Shown: positions 53,580 through 61,382 of the stretch, one piece after another | How positions within the stretch are numbered: the first letter of the stretch is position 1 | Layout: each line of letters opens with the position of its first letter | Assembly (NCBI RefSeq): GCF_024281035.1 | Contig: NZ_JAMXLH010000078.1 | Location: 62,001-126,000, forward strand | DNA: 64,000 nt | DNA from: Paraburkholderia sp. | GTDB lineage: Bacteria > Pseudomonadota > Gammaproteobacteria > Burkholderiales > Burkholderiaceae | Reading direction: 5' to 3' | Notes under the pieces: generated by a model | What the model saw: the letters and a program-made list of their open reading frames with translations, nothing else | What the model was told of the DNA's origin: nothing | Databases searched by the model: none | Position numbers and translations under genes: made by a program

Positions 53580-53905
53580 GTCGCCACGTCCCACGTCACC
53601 CGTACGCCCATCCAGATGACGCAGGCAAACTGACGATGGCCTCGCCGCAGGATAGATACGCCGCCCGCGAGCTGTCGCAACAGGTCTGACGATTTCTCCG
53701 TGTACGGACGAATGCGGATCGTCGGCCGGCCGCCATCCCGAGGCGCAATTTCTTCCGATAGCACGCGGTGGCCCAGGCCACGCAGCGCCCGCGCGCAAGC
53801 GTTAAGCAACGTGAGGCGCGACACACATTCCGCATCGAATACCCGTGCGCCATCAGACAGGCGCTCTCGCGGGGCCGACAGGTTCATCTGCACGATGGCG
53901 CTCAT
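53576..53905 (-). CDS. Phage hypothetical protein, 109 residues
   Basis: Begins MSAIVQMNLSAPRERLSDGA one base after the B gene stop. The sequence reads as a small alpha/beta domain (CVSRLTLLNACARALRGLGHRVLSEEI, RPTIRIRPYTEKSSDLL, CVIWMGVRVTWDVAT). It is Arg-rich with three Cys. No family is recognised. It belongs to the early operon and shares its ATGA-overlap layout with the next gene. Confidence 0.62.
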   Translation of the reverse strand: MSAIVQMNLSAPRERLSDGARVFDAECVSRLTLLNACARALRGLGHRVLSEEIAPRDGGRPTIRIRPYTEKSSDLLRQLAGGVSILRRGHRQFACVIWMGVRVTWDVAT

Positions 53906-53906
53906 A

Positions 53907-55121
53907 TCAGACTCCCCTGACGACGTCCGCTGTCACGACCGGCACGCCGAGGCCGGCGGCCAGATTCATCGCGGCGGTCATTAGATTGCCAACCGCCAGC
54001 GGGTACAGGAGCGACACAGTTTCGGCACGATCGCGCCGCGTGCTGGTCATCGTGAGCCGCGCACGCAGCGCGTCGATGCCGCTGGCGTCGATCACGTCGC
54101 CGACCGGTTTGTCGAGGCGGCCGAATCTGAATCGCAGGTATTCGTCCAGGCGGGCGCTGTCGAACGGAACGAGCTCGACCATTTCGCATCGCTGCACGAC
54201 TTCACGGACATCCTGATTGCGCTCGGAGAGTTTGACCTTCAATTCCGGCTGGCCGATCAGGATGATCGACAACAGCTTCTTAAAGCCCATTTCCAGTTCG
54301 AAGAACCGCTTCAGATGCTTGAGCGTAGCGATCGACAATGCGTGAGCCTCGTCGATTACGAGGCAATGGCGATAGCCCGCTGCATGGCTTTCCTTTAGTG
54401 CCTTGTGCAATTGCGCGAAACGCGCTTCGGGGCTGCTCCTGATTTTTTCCAACGGAGCGACAGCGGCCATGATCGCCTCGGCGATATGCGTAGCCTTCAG
54501 CGTTTTACCCTTCTTGTCGTTGTCTTCCATCGCCAGCACATACGGCTTGATCACGATGATCGAGTGATTCTCGCGCGTCACCCGGTCTTCGAGGTCGCGC
54601 ATCAGCGTCGTCTTTCCGCCGCCTGATTCCGACACAACCGCCAGCAGCCCGCCATGCTTCGCGGTCTGAAACATCGCCTCGCGGACATAGCGAATGTCGG
54701 GACTGACGAACATGTCTTCATGCGAGTGGATGTCGTCCGCGAACGGATCGCGGAACAGACCAAAGTGTTTCCGTGTGGCAGGTGCGAGAACCTGTTTGCG
54801 CAGCAACATAGATTCCTCCTGGTTGAGATCGGTATGGCCGTTCGGCCGGGGGACCGGGCAGTCCGCCGTATCCGCCAGGATTCTTTGCGGACTGCCCACC
54901 TTCACGACTTCATCGAAGACGCCGGAGTCAGCATCCGGTACGCCCTTGTGCTGTAAGTAATCGAGAATGCGCATCTGTAGTGCGACGTTGTCGAGGCTGC
55001 GCGGCCACGCACCGTGATTGACGATCTGAGCGACCGCTGCATGCGAGAGATTGAGATGCTTTGCGAGTTCGCCCTGTTTAAGGCCGGCGCGTTGCAGGAC
55101 GTTTTTCAGAATCAGCATCAT
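53907..55121 (-). CDS. Transposition ATPase B (MuB/ExeA-like AAA protein)
   Basis: A 404-residue ATP-dependent target-capture and transposase-activating protein. The N-terminal XRE-like HTH (NVLQRAGLKQGELAKHLNLSHAAVAQIVN) matches MuB architecture. The AAA core has Walker A SESGGGKTTLMRDLE near residue 167 and Walker B RHCLVIDEAHALS near 254, with ILIGQPELKVKL (sensor 1 region). The ATG-ATG start at 55121 overlaps the transposase stop and follows GGGAGGTCG. It is ExeA-like as in BcepMu rather than close to coliphage Mu. Confidence 0.93.
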   Translation of the reverse strand: MMLILKNVLQRAGLKQGELAKHLNLSHAAVAQIVNHGAWPRSLDNVALQMRILDYLQHKGVPDADSGVFDEVVKVGSPQRILADTADCPVPRPNGHTDLNQEESMLLRKQVLAPATRKHFGLFRDPFADDIHSHEDMFVSPDIRYVREAMFQTAKHGGLLAVVSESGGGKTTLMRDLEDRVTRENHSIIVIKPYVLAMEDNDKKGKTLKATHIAEAIMAAVAPLEKIRSSPEARFAQLHKALKESHAAGYRHCLVIDEAHALSIATLKHLKRFFELEMGFKKLLSIILIGQPELKVKLSERNQDVREVVQRCEMVELVPFDSARLDEYLRFRFGRLDKPVGDVIDASGIDALRARLTMTSTRRDRAETVSLLYPLAVGNLMTAAMNLAAGLGVPVVTADVVRGV

Positions 55122-56923
55122 CGACCTCCCGCCGCTGCGCGCACGACCTGCAGCGGCTGCTGAAGATCCGCGCGCGGGCCGGTCAGTTCGGCCACGATTG
55201 CGTCGAGTTTCTCTTGCGAAACGCCATCGGGATAGCGCTGCTGCAGCCAGCGAAAGCGCTCGGATGACCATTCGCCGCCCGCCGTTTCGACAGCTGCCTT
55301 GATCCGTATCGCGGCCTCGATCAGCGAAAGCGCAGCCACTTCGATTTTGGGTGCGGACAGCTCATGCGCAGTCCCACGACGCGGCAGGTAGGTCGGCAAC
55401 TCGACATCCGCCAGATACGAATGCGCGTCAAGGCGGCCTTCGAATGGCGTAACGCGCCTTGCGCGCGCGGCCTCGGCCTCTTTCGACGACATGCCTGGAT
55501 AGGCCTGAGCGTCCATGTCGGCTGCGGCGCGCTCAATAGCGGTATGCGGCATGGCCTTGTATTCCTCACCGACAATGGCCGCGTTCAATGACTGGCCGAA
55601 CGCGTCGTAGCTCTGCTCCGGTTCGACCTGATACACACGGTCCTCGCCGTTGTAGACGCGCACCGTCACCTGAATGGCGCGATCACCGAAGATCAGCGCG
55701 GATACCGAAACCTCGTCGCCGCAACACACGCCGTCGAAGCCGCGCAAACTATAGTCGGCAGAACGTTTTGCCTGAGGGTGCCGAAAGGAAATCATCAGAT
55801 CTGCACGCACCTTGCGCGTTTCTTCCCGGGCCGTCATGAATGCGCGGCAGACGTCAACTGGCGGCAACAGCACCAGCTGTTCGGGACGAATCAGCTGCCA
55901 TAGGTCGAAGCGCGCAACAGGCTCGTCCAGCCCAGGCCGGTGCAATCGCGTGTCCTGGCCGGGGATCAGGCCGGCGTTCCACGGATTGCTCCAGGCCACC
56001 GCCGCCGCGTTTAGTTGTTCGATGCTGTCCACGGGTTCAAACCGCAAACGCGATTCGAACTGCGTTTCCACGATGTTGTTGCCGACTTCGACGCCGCCCT
56101 TGACGCGCGCCTGACCCGCCTTGTGTTCGAGCGTGCGAACGCCGAGCGCACGGCACAGGTTTCCGATCGCGGCACTGGTGTTCGCGCTCCCCTTGTCCCA
56201 CAGCAGGAACCGGCACAGGCCATGGAAGACGCGGCCCGGCTGCTGCCCCCAGGCGAACATCAGAAAATTGAACAGGTTGTGCTGATTCTCGCCCGCCGCT
56301 TCGCAATACCACACGATAATCACGCCGCTCGCGCGGTCGTACAGAACGTAGCGCCATACCTTGAACTTGACCTTGGCGTAGTTCTCCAGCTTGTTCTTGT
56401 AGAACTCGCGATCGCGCATGATGTACTGGCTCCCCTTGAGGTAGTACACCAGGCACAGCGACGGATCGACCTCATGCAGATAATTCGGATGCGGAGCGCG
56501 CAGCGCCTGCACCGGATTTGCGTGCCGCTGCGAACCGGCATTCAGCTTGCGATCGCGCATCAGGCGGTTGAGCTGGCCGTTACTCACCTTCAGTCCGACG
56601 CCGTTTTGCTCCAGCAGGCCGCGCGCAGTCGTGGTGAACAGCGTTTGCTTGCCGTTGTCGCGCACGGCTTCGCGTTGGACCGAACCGAGCATCGTCAACG
56701 CCTGTTCGCTGACCGATGTCGAGCCCTTGTCGGCGCGCGCTTTCCGGGTCGTTTTACGCCCGGCCACCCGCTTTAGCTGGCGATAGACCGTCTGAACCGA
56801 CCACCCGAGGAACTCTGCCGCCTCCTGCACCAACGGAGTTTGTTCGCCGTGACGGGCGGCGTCGAGTCGGCGGGCCAGGTCACGCAGCATCTCGCGTACG
56901 TCCGGAGGCACCGAAGTTGCCAT
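55118..56923 (-). CDS. Mu-type DDE transposase A
   Basis: A 601-residue rve-fold transposase catalysing DNA strand cutting and joining for integration and replicative transposition. The DDE triad fits Asp in HEVDPSLCLVYYL (near 151), Asp in FLLWDKGSANTSAA (near 242) and Glu in GVEVGNNIVETQFESRLRFE (near 280). A Mu C-terminal beta-barrel follows (YSLRGFDGVCCGDEVSVSAL, IQVTVRVYNGEDRVYQVEP). ATG 56923 has GAGG at good spacing; ATG 56935 overlaps the preceding stop. The frame is complete, so the element may still transpose. Confidence 0.95.
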   Translation of the reverse strand: MATSVPPDVREMLRDLARRLDAARHGEQTPLVQEAAEFLGWSVQTVYRQLKRVAGRKTTRKARADKGSTSVSEQALTMLGSVQREAVRDNGKQTLFTTTARGLLEQNGVGLKVSNGQLNRLMRDRKLNAGSQRHANPVQALRAPHPNYLHEVDPSLCLVYYLKGSQYIMRDREFYKNKLENYAKVKFKVWRYVLYDRASGVIIVWYCEAAGENQHNLFNFLMFAWGQQPGRVFHGLCRFLLWDKGSANTSAAIGNLCRALGVRTLEHKAGQARVKGGVEVGNNIVETQFESRLRFEPVDSIEQLNAAAVAWSNPWNAGLIPGQDTRLHRPGLDEPVARFDLWQLIRPEQLVLLPPVDVCRAFMTAREETRKVRADLMISFRHPQAKRSADYSLRGFDGVCCGDEVSVSALIFGDRAIQVTVRVYNGEDRVYQVEPEQSYDAFGQSLNAAIVGEEYKAMPHTAIERAAADMDAQAYPGMSSKEAEAARARRVTPFEGRLDAHSYLADVELPTYLPRRGTAHELSAPKIEVAALSLIEAAIRIKAAVETAGGEWSSERFRWLQQRYPDGVSQEKLDAIVAELTGPRADLQQPLQVVRAAAGGR

Positions 56924-56931
56924 GGTCAGCC

Positions 56932-57930
56932 TCATGCGTCGGCATCGAGAACGTGTCGGCGCGCATCGGCAATATCGCCGCCGAATCGCAACCGCAGCTC
57001 GTGTTGCAGCCCGGCCGCGAGTGACGCGGTGCGATTCACCGCGTCGTCCAGATGCAGCAGTACGGCGCGCACCGGCGGCGGCAACGCGACAGGGGCTTCC
57101 GGATCGTAGTCCGGCTGGCTGGTGATCTCGGTCGTCAGCCACGCGTCCAGCGCCTCGACGGCCTTTTTATGCTGTCCAATCGCCGCGTCCAGCAGCGATT
57201 GCCGTTCGGTAATTTCCTTCTGGAACGGCGCGACGCGCTCGTCCCACGGCACGACCGCGAGCGGTTTCGACAACCGGATCACCTCGCGCTGAAGCTTGTT
57301 GATGGTCTCTTCCTTGCCCTGCGCGACGCGCTCGCTCGCCTCTTTGTCGGCGGCGATGGCTTCCACTTCCTTGGTCAGCGCGTCCTTCTCCTTCGCGTGC
57401 TTCGCGATCATGTCTTCGGCCAGTTCGAGGAATGAATCCTTGTCGCCAGACCTGGCGACTTCAATGAGCGCGCTCTTCTGGTCCTCCGGCAAGCGACGGA
57501 ACTGGCGCAGCTCGCGGTAGCCGATGCCCATGCGGGACATGCTTTCGAGCGCCTCTTCACCAAACGACCGGAGATTGGCGATATCGCGCTCGACGTGTTC
57601 CCGTGAGCGCCCGATCAAACGGCAAAATTCATCCCAGGTTCCATCCAGAAACTGGTCACCGTGTCCGGATTTAATTCCCTTCAAGGCCCGATAGAGCTTG
57701 TTTTCCTTTACGAAAGCCAGTTTTGAAGTGGTCACGGTGACCGAAAATCTGGCGAACGCATCCGCCATCTGAGCCTGTCCAAGAAGCTGGTTGAGCAGGT
57801 CTCGCTCATCGTTGTAGTTCGCCTGAACAGCGGCCAAAACGTTCGCCGCTTCCGCGCTTTCTTGCAGCACTGGTGCGAGCGGCTCAGGCGTCAAATTGAC
57901 GGTCGTGGGCGTGGCCTTTTTACGTGCCAT
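56932..57930 (-). CDS. Early-operon phage protein, 332 residues
   Basis: Begins MARKKATPTTVNLTPEPLAP. A central HTH-like segment (TWDEFCRLIGRSREHVERDIANLRSFGEEAL) resembles those of plasmid and phage DNA-binding proteins. It is followed by a long charged coiled coil (EDMIAKHAKEKDALTKEVEAIAADKEASERVAQGKEE, in parts). It lies between the early regulators and transposase A, overlapping the possible early start of A by ATGA. It probably binds DNA as a dimer; a role in transposition or end recognition is inferred from place only. Confidence 0.7.
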   Translation of the reverse strand: MARKKATPTTVNLTPEPLAPVLQESAEAANVLAAVQANYNDERDLLNQLLGQAQMADAFARFSVTVTTSKLAFVKENKLYRALKGIKSGHGDQFLDGTWDEFCRLIGRSREHVERDIANLRSFGEEALESMSRMGIGYRELRQFRRLPEDQKSALIEVARSGDKDSFLELAEDMIAKHAKEKDALTKEVEAIAADKEASERVAQGKEETINKLQREVIRLSKPLAVVPWDERVAPFQKEITERQSLLDAAIGQHKKAVEALDAWLTTEITSQPDYDPEAPVALPPPVRAVLLHLDDAVNRTASLAAGLQHELRLRFGGDIADARRHVLDADA

Positions 57931-57945
57931 GGTTACTCCGGGCGG

Positions 57946-58263
57946 TTATTGGGGTGTACAGACGCGGTGGACGATTTCGTCGACACGCTGCCGGGCGGAA
58001 TCGAGGCTGCGCAGGATGACGACGGCCTGCTGGGCGAGCCGGACTGAAGGGCGAATACGCCCGGTTTCGGCGACACGCTCTGCGAAGCCCTTCTCTTCGA
58101 GAGTCGCGATATAGCGCGTGATATTCGACGGCGACAGACTGGTCGCCTTCGCCAGTTCGCCGGGCGTCAGCCCGTGCGCGAAGTTTCCGAGCAGAACATT
58201 GAGGACTTCCAGCACCTTTCCGGCGGATTGGGCCGTACTTTTCTGCTCACTCATCTTGATCAC
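57946..58263 (-). CDS. Winged-helix regulator in the early operon (IclR-type HTH)
   Basis: A 105-residue protein with only the HTH half of an IclR-like regulator: VLEVLNVLLGNFAHGLTPGELAKATSLSPSNITRYIATLEEKGFAERVAETGRIRPSVRLAQQ (in parts). GTG 58263 is chosen because AGGAGG stands 7 bases upstream and the GTG overlaps the stop of the 27-residue frame as GTGA; ATG 58254 is the alternative. A control role in the early operon is likely. Confidence 0.78.
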   Translation of the reverse strand: MIKMSEQKSTAQSAGKVLEVLNVLLGNFAHGLTPGELAKATSLSPSNITRYIATLEEKGFAERVAETGRIRPSVRLAQQAVVILRSLDSARQRVDEIVHRVCTPQ

Positions 58264-58343
58264 GGTAAAACCTCCTCTTCATCGAATCCGCGCCCGCCTT
58301 CGCGTGCAATGACCTGGCGCAGACGATTCAAATCTGGCTGCAT
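58260..58343 (-). CDS. Micro-ORF, 27 residues, coupled to the HTH gene
   Basis: ATG 58343 with AGGA upstream opens a frame starting MQPDLNRLRQVIAREGGRGF and ending DEEEVLP. Its TGA overlaps the GTG of the next gene in a GTGA arrangement. It could be a real small protein, helical and charged, or a leader that couples translation of the HTH gene. Confidence 0.42.
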   Translation of the reverse strand: MQPDLNRLRQVIAREGGRGFDEEEVLP

Positions 58344-58447
58344 ATCTGGATTCCTAAATAAAACGAAGGCGATTAATCCTTTTCCGGCGACGCTCACTTG
58401 AAGTTCACGCGTCCGGATTCTCGGCTTCCGAAGCAGTCAAGGGATAT

Positions 58448-58558
58448 TCAGGCAAGGGTAATGCGACGCAGCAGGCACGACATGTGAACGCCGCAGAAAT
58501 ACGAAACAGCCATGTGCTTGGCCGACGCGGCCGGCACCCATTGCGGCAGGTTTCGCAT
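58448..58558 (-). CDS. Possible small ORF, 36 residues, after the Ner-like gene
   Basis: A frame starting MRNLPQWVPAASAKHMAVSY two bases after the Ner-like stop, with a GGAAG site upstream, ending CLLRRITLA. It fits the tight layout of the operon, but its short length and three Cys/Arg-rich positions give little proof. No family is recognised. Confidence 0.3.
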   Translation of the reverse strand: MRNLPQWVPAASAKHMAVSYFCGVHMSCLLRRITLA

Positions 58559-58560
58559 CG

Positions 58561-58812
58561 TCAACTTCCGGCAGCACCTTGCGACGGCTGCATGCCGGTC
58601 ATGCACAGATAACGAACCGGCTCAAGCGTGCCTGCCTTCAAGCCGAGCGCTACCGCCACCTTGTGGGCATCCCCACGCGTTGCGGGTCGGCCCGCCAGTA
58701 CGCCATGGACCGTGTTCACGTGAACGCCGAGATCGCGAGCGACTTCAGCAACCGCCTTACCGCTCTCGGAGAGCATTTTCCGAACCTCCGTCCTCGTTCG
58801 AAGTTGCGTCAT
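58561..58812 (-). CDS. Ner-like / Cro-type early regulator
   Basis: An 83-residue DNA-binding protein: LRTRTEVRKMLSESGKAVAEVARDLGVHVNTVHGVLAGRPATRGDAHKVAVALGLK (in parts) is a compact lambda-repressor-like HTH. It is the first gene of the leftward early operon and diverges from the repressor gene, the position of ner in Mu-like phages. It should reduce early transcription and oppose the repressor. Confidence 0.75.
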   Translation of the reverse strand: MTQLRTRTEVRKMLSESGKAVAEVARDLGVHVNTVHGVLAGRPATRGDAHKVAVALGLKAGTLEPVRYLCMTGMQPSQGAAGS

Positions 58813-58854
58813 CGTGTGATACCGTGCTCAATCGTGTTGGTGCGTGTCACTATA

Positions 58855-58872
58855 AGTTCCATAAATGGAACT
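58855..58872. promoter_or_regulatory. Operator at the lysis-lysogeny switch
   Basis: An inverted repeat with 7-bp arms, AGTTCCA-TAAA-TGGAACT, in the 82-bp gap between the divergent Ner-like and repressor genes. A second, imperfect copy, GTTCATTTATGGGA, lies at 58887-58900 and differs from the first by one missing base and one change; it overlaps the repressor start at 58895. Two sites around divergent starts fit autoregulation and mutual repression. Confidence 0.65.
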
Positions 58873-58894
58873 GTCAAGCCTACTAGGTTCATTT

Positions 58895-59233
58895 ATGGGA
58901 ATTGGGGATCGACTAAAAGAGGAGCGCGTCCGCCTGGGATATACGCAGCCCGACTTTGCTGCACTGGTCGGGGCGTCAAAAAGCTCGCTCATTCGCTGGG
59001 AGGCCGGCACAAAGTCGCCCGACATTGCCCATCTCGCCGAATGGTCCAACGTGGGCCTCGACGTGCTTTACGTTGCGACCGGTACGCGATCCCAGCCGCT
59101 TGAGAGCACGCTGACAAAAGAGGAAGAGGTGTTGCTGGACAACTACCGCCACAGCGCGCCCGAAGACCAGGCCGTCGTTCGGAGGACGGCCTCTGCAGTC
59201 GCGAAACCAGGGAAGCGCAGCTCGGCCGCCTGA
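58895..59233 (+). CDS. Phage repressor, XRE family
   Basis: A 112-residue protein beginning MGIGDRLKEERVRLGYTQPD. The HTH is FAALVGASKSSLIRWEAGTKSPD near residues 20-42; WSNVGLDVLYVATG is the usual short hinge of small XRE phage repressors. No peptidase/LexA-like cleavage domain is present, so induction would not follow direct RecA-mediated self-cleavage. ATG 58865 is in frame but lies inside the operator palindrome, so 58895 is preferred. Confidence 0.82.
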   Translation: MGIGDRLKEERVRLGYTQPDFAALVGASKSSLIRWEAGTKSPDIAHLAEWSNVGLDVLYVATGTRSQPLESTLTKEEEVLLDNYRHSAPEDQAVVRRTASAVAKPGKRSSAA

Positions 59234-59757
59234 TGGCCTGCCGCCGGATCGAATCGAGATCGTTTGCGACGAGCATGGACGCAGACATCGTTTTGTCGTT
59301 CGGGCCGAACGCATCGATGACGAGCGCATTGGAATGATCGCTGCGGAATCCGGCGGCGGCGGAATGGAGGTACGCGCAACATCCCGAACGGCGACGTATC
59401 CAGTATTGCTCTCGCGACTGCGAGAGAAAATCAGGCGCCGGATGACGATCGTGATATTGTTTTTCGCGGTCGGCTGCAGCGATGACGTGACATTTCAATA
59501 CGCTGAGGAAGAGAGAGCGGGAGACCGGCGACAGCGAACCGCCAGCCTCCGCTTTCGCACAGCGTCAAACAAGATCAGGCAGTCGTCGTTTATTGCCTGC
59601 AACAGCCCGAGTTCCGCGCAACCTTGCAGTGCATGGTTCAGCCCCGATTCTTCGGTCTTTTTGACCGTGCCGAATCGGGTGCTCCTCTCCCGGCATGCAT
59701 GCGCGACGGAAAGCGCTGTCCAGTCCGCCGCGTAGTGCGGCGTCGCTGCTAAACCCG
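59234..59757. other. Non-canonical region between repressor and lysis cassette
   Basis: About 520 bp without a confident gene. A plus-strand frame runs from a possible CTG start at 59193 (GGAGG 7 bases upstream) or ATG 59334 to 59735. Its first part (PPDRIEIVCDEHGRRHRFVV) looks protein-like; the later part runs through a large hairpin (stem CCCGATTC/GAATCGGG at 59643-59650 and 59672-59679 with an inner CGGTC/GACCG stem) and looks non-coding. A decayed gene plus a terminator or structured RNA is the likely content. Confidence 0.4.
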
Positions 59758-59796
59758 ATTAAAAGACCCCCTCCTGACTTGCGCCGATCATGGCGC
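59758..59796 (+). promoter_or_regulatory. Composite element before the lysis cassette (late-promoter candidate)
   Basis: ATTAAAAGACC (59758-59768) is followed after 12 nt by a small inverted repeat GCGCC-GATCAT-GGCGC (59781-59796). The same arrangement recurs at 61732-61772. Position corresponds to Plys of phage Mu; a role as a Mor/C-dependent late promoter is inferred from position only. Confidence 0.45.
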
Positions 59797-59818
59797 CATG
59801 TTGACTCAGGAGGCGCAC

Positions 59819-60166
59819 ATGTCTTTCAGCACCCGCTTTCCGCGCATGGTCGGCTGGCTTGTTGCCGCCGTGCTGCTCGTGGTTGAGATCGCAATCATCT
59901 CCCCGCAACAACTCCCCGTCTCGCTCTATAAACTGAGCCTCATCAGCCTCGCCGCGGTCGTCGCGTACTGGCTCGACCGCGCGCTGTTTCCGTATGCACG
60001 CCCGGACAGCTACCTCGAATTCGACTGGCGATCCGGTTCAGCCGAACCTGCGCTCGACGCGGATTACCGCGTGGTCGCCGGATACGAACTCGTGTTCGCC
60101 GCCGCCATGCTCCGGCGCGCGCTGATCGTTTTCGGTGTCGTGGTCGGCGTCGCGCTGGGCCTTTGA
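59819..60166 (+). CDS. Putative holin / lysis-cassette membrane protein
   Basis: A 115-residue protein, MSFSTRFPRMVGWLVAAVLL..., with hydrophobic segments WLVAAVLLVVEIAII, LSLISLAAVVAYWLDRALF and RALIVFGVVVGVALGL, i.e. about three transmembrane helices. Placement just upstream of a lytic transglycosylase and Rz/Rz1 supports a holin role; BcepMu-type phages have such a putative holin here. ATG 59819 has AGGAGG 5 bases upstream; the ATG at 59798 does not. Confidence 0.75.
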   Translation: MSFSTRFPRMVGWLVAAVLLVVEIAIISPQQLPVSLYKLSLISLAAVVAYWLDRALFPYARPDSYLEFDWRSGSAEPALDADYRVVAGYELVFAAAMLRRALIVFGVVVGVALGL

Positions 60167-60168
60167 TC

Positions 60169-60786
60169 ATGCGTGTGCTGACCGCCGTCGTCCTCGCGCT
60201 CATCGGCGTGACGGCATTCGCGCAGGTGCCCGCTCAGGTGCCTAAGGAAGCGCTGGCGTATCGCGCCGAGCTGACGCGCAACGCGCGCGCCATCTGGGGA
60301 ATCGATGCGCCTGTCGCATCGTTCGCCGCGCAAATCCATCAGGAGAGCCGCTGGCGTGCTGACGCCGTCAGCGTCGTCGGCGCACGCGGGATGTCGCAAT
60401 TCATGCCCGCGACGGCGGACTGGATCGCCGGAGCCTATCCCGCCGAACTCGGCGACGCGCGCCCATTCAATCCGTCCTGGTCGATTCGCGCGCTCGTGCG
60501 TTACGACCGGCACCTGTGGCAGCGCATCATGGCAGCAAGCGCGTGCGAACGCATGGCGATGACGCTCTCCGCCTATAACGGCGGCCTCGGCTGGGTCTAT
60601 CGCGACCAGCGACTCGCGCTGACAAATGGTGCCGATCGGCAACGCTGGTTCGGCCACGTCGAACGATTCAACGCCGGTCGGCATGCCGCCGCTTTTCGAG
60701 AAAACCGCGGCTACCCGCGCGTCATTCTGCGCACGTTCGAACCGCGTTACATGAAGGCCGGATTCGGGCCGGGAGTGTGCTCATGA
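60169..60786 (+). CDS. Lytic transglycosylase endolysin
   Basis: A 205-residue SLT-type muramidase that cuts peptidoglycan glycan strands. The catalytic Glu is in AAQIHQESRWRADAVS, followed by GARGMSQFMPATADWI and MTLSAYNGGLGWVYRD, all typical of SLT domains. The N-terminus MRVLTAVVLALIGVTAFAQ is a signal or signal-anchor sequence, so export may be Sec-dependent. It starts 2 bases after the holin-like stop and its own stop overlaps the Rz start (ATGA). Confidence 0.92.
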   Translation: MRVLTAVVLALIGVTAFAQVPAQVPKEALAYRAELTRNARAIWGIDAPVASFAAQIHQESRWRADAVSVVGARGMSQFMPATADWIAGAYPAELGDARPFNPSWSIRALVRYDRHLWQRIMAASACERMAMTLSAYNGGLGWVYRDQRLALTNGADRQRWFGHVERFNAGRHAAAFRENRGYPRVILRTFEPRYMKAGFGPGVCS

Positions 60787-61382
60787 GTTTTCCTGCCCCG
60801 CGGTCGCGCGGTCGGTGCGCGACGGCGGTCATCAGCATCGCCGCGATGATCGCGGTGGCGGCGGGCGCAATCGCCTACTTCAGCGGATATCACGCAGGCG
60901 CGCGTGCTGGCGACGCGAAGGTCGCGGCGCTCGAACGCCAGTACGCGGATCGCGCACGCGCCGCCATCGAACAGGCCCGCGCGAAGGAACGCCAGCAAAC
61001 GCAACGCGCAGCCGCCCTGGCGGGCGACCTGTTTGCCGAGAAAGCCCGGCACGCACTCGAAGCCGATGAACTGAAACGGAGCATAGCCAATGTCACGAGT
61101 CAATATCGCCCAACGCCGGAAGCGCCTCTCGAGGATCTGCCTCGCTGTGTGTTCACTGGCGGCTTTGTCCGCTTGTGGAACGCCGCTGCCGCCACCGATG
61201 ACGTGCCCTCAGCCGGTGCTCCCGCCGGAACTGTTGCGCAGGCCGACGCCGATGAAGCCCTTGATTCCGGGGTATGCCTGGGCGACGTCCTCGCGCATCA
61301 CGTCGACGCCGCCCAGCGCGCCCGCGACATCGAATCGCAACTGAACAGGCTGATCGACTTTATCGAGGGAGAAGCGCGGTAA
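60783..61382 (+). CDS. Rz-like inner-membrane spanin subunit
   Basis: A 199-residue i-spanin with one N-terminal membrane anchor (AVISIAAMIAVAAGAIAYFSGY) and a long Ala/Glu/Arg-rich coiled coil (VAALERQYADRARAAIEQARAKERQQTQ, in parts). With Rz1 it disrupts the outer membrane during lysis. ATG 60783 overlaps the transglycosylase stop. Its C-terminal 100 residues are translated over the nested Rz1 gene. Confidence 0.85.
   Translation: MSFPAPRSRGRCATAVISIAAMIAVAAGAIAYFSGYHAGARAGDAKVAALERQYADRARAAIEQARAKERQQTQRAAALAGDLFAEKARHALEADELKRSIANVTSQYRPTPEAPLEDLPRCVFTGGFVRLWNAAAATDDVPSAGAPAGTVAQADADEALDSGVCLGDVLAHHVDAAQRARDIESQLNRLIDFIEGEAR
61090..61344 (+). CDS. Rz1-like outer-membrane spanin lipoprotein, nested in Rz
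   Basis: An 84-residue frame wholly inside the Rz gene in another frame. It has a basic start (MSRVNIAQRRKRLSRICLA), a lipobox ending LAALSAC (Cys about residue 29) and a Pro-rich mature chain (GTPLPPPMTCPQPVLPPELL), the standard o-spanin layout. The nesting and lipobox together make it convincing. Confidence 0.85.
   Translation: MSRVNIAQRRKRLSRICLAVCSLAALSACGTPLPPPMTCPQPVLPPELLRRPTPMKPLIPGYAWATSSRITSTPPSAPATSNRN

Noticed and set aside
59334..59735. 133-codon plus-strand frame between the repressor and lysis genes
   Set aside because: The second half passes through a large hairpin and has no protein-like pattern; it is recorded as a region rather than a gene.
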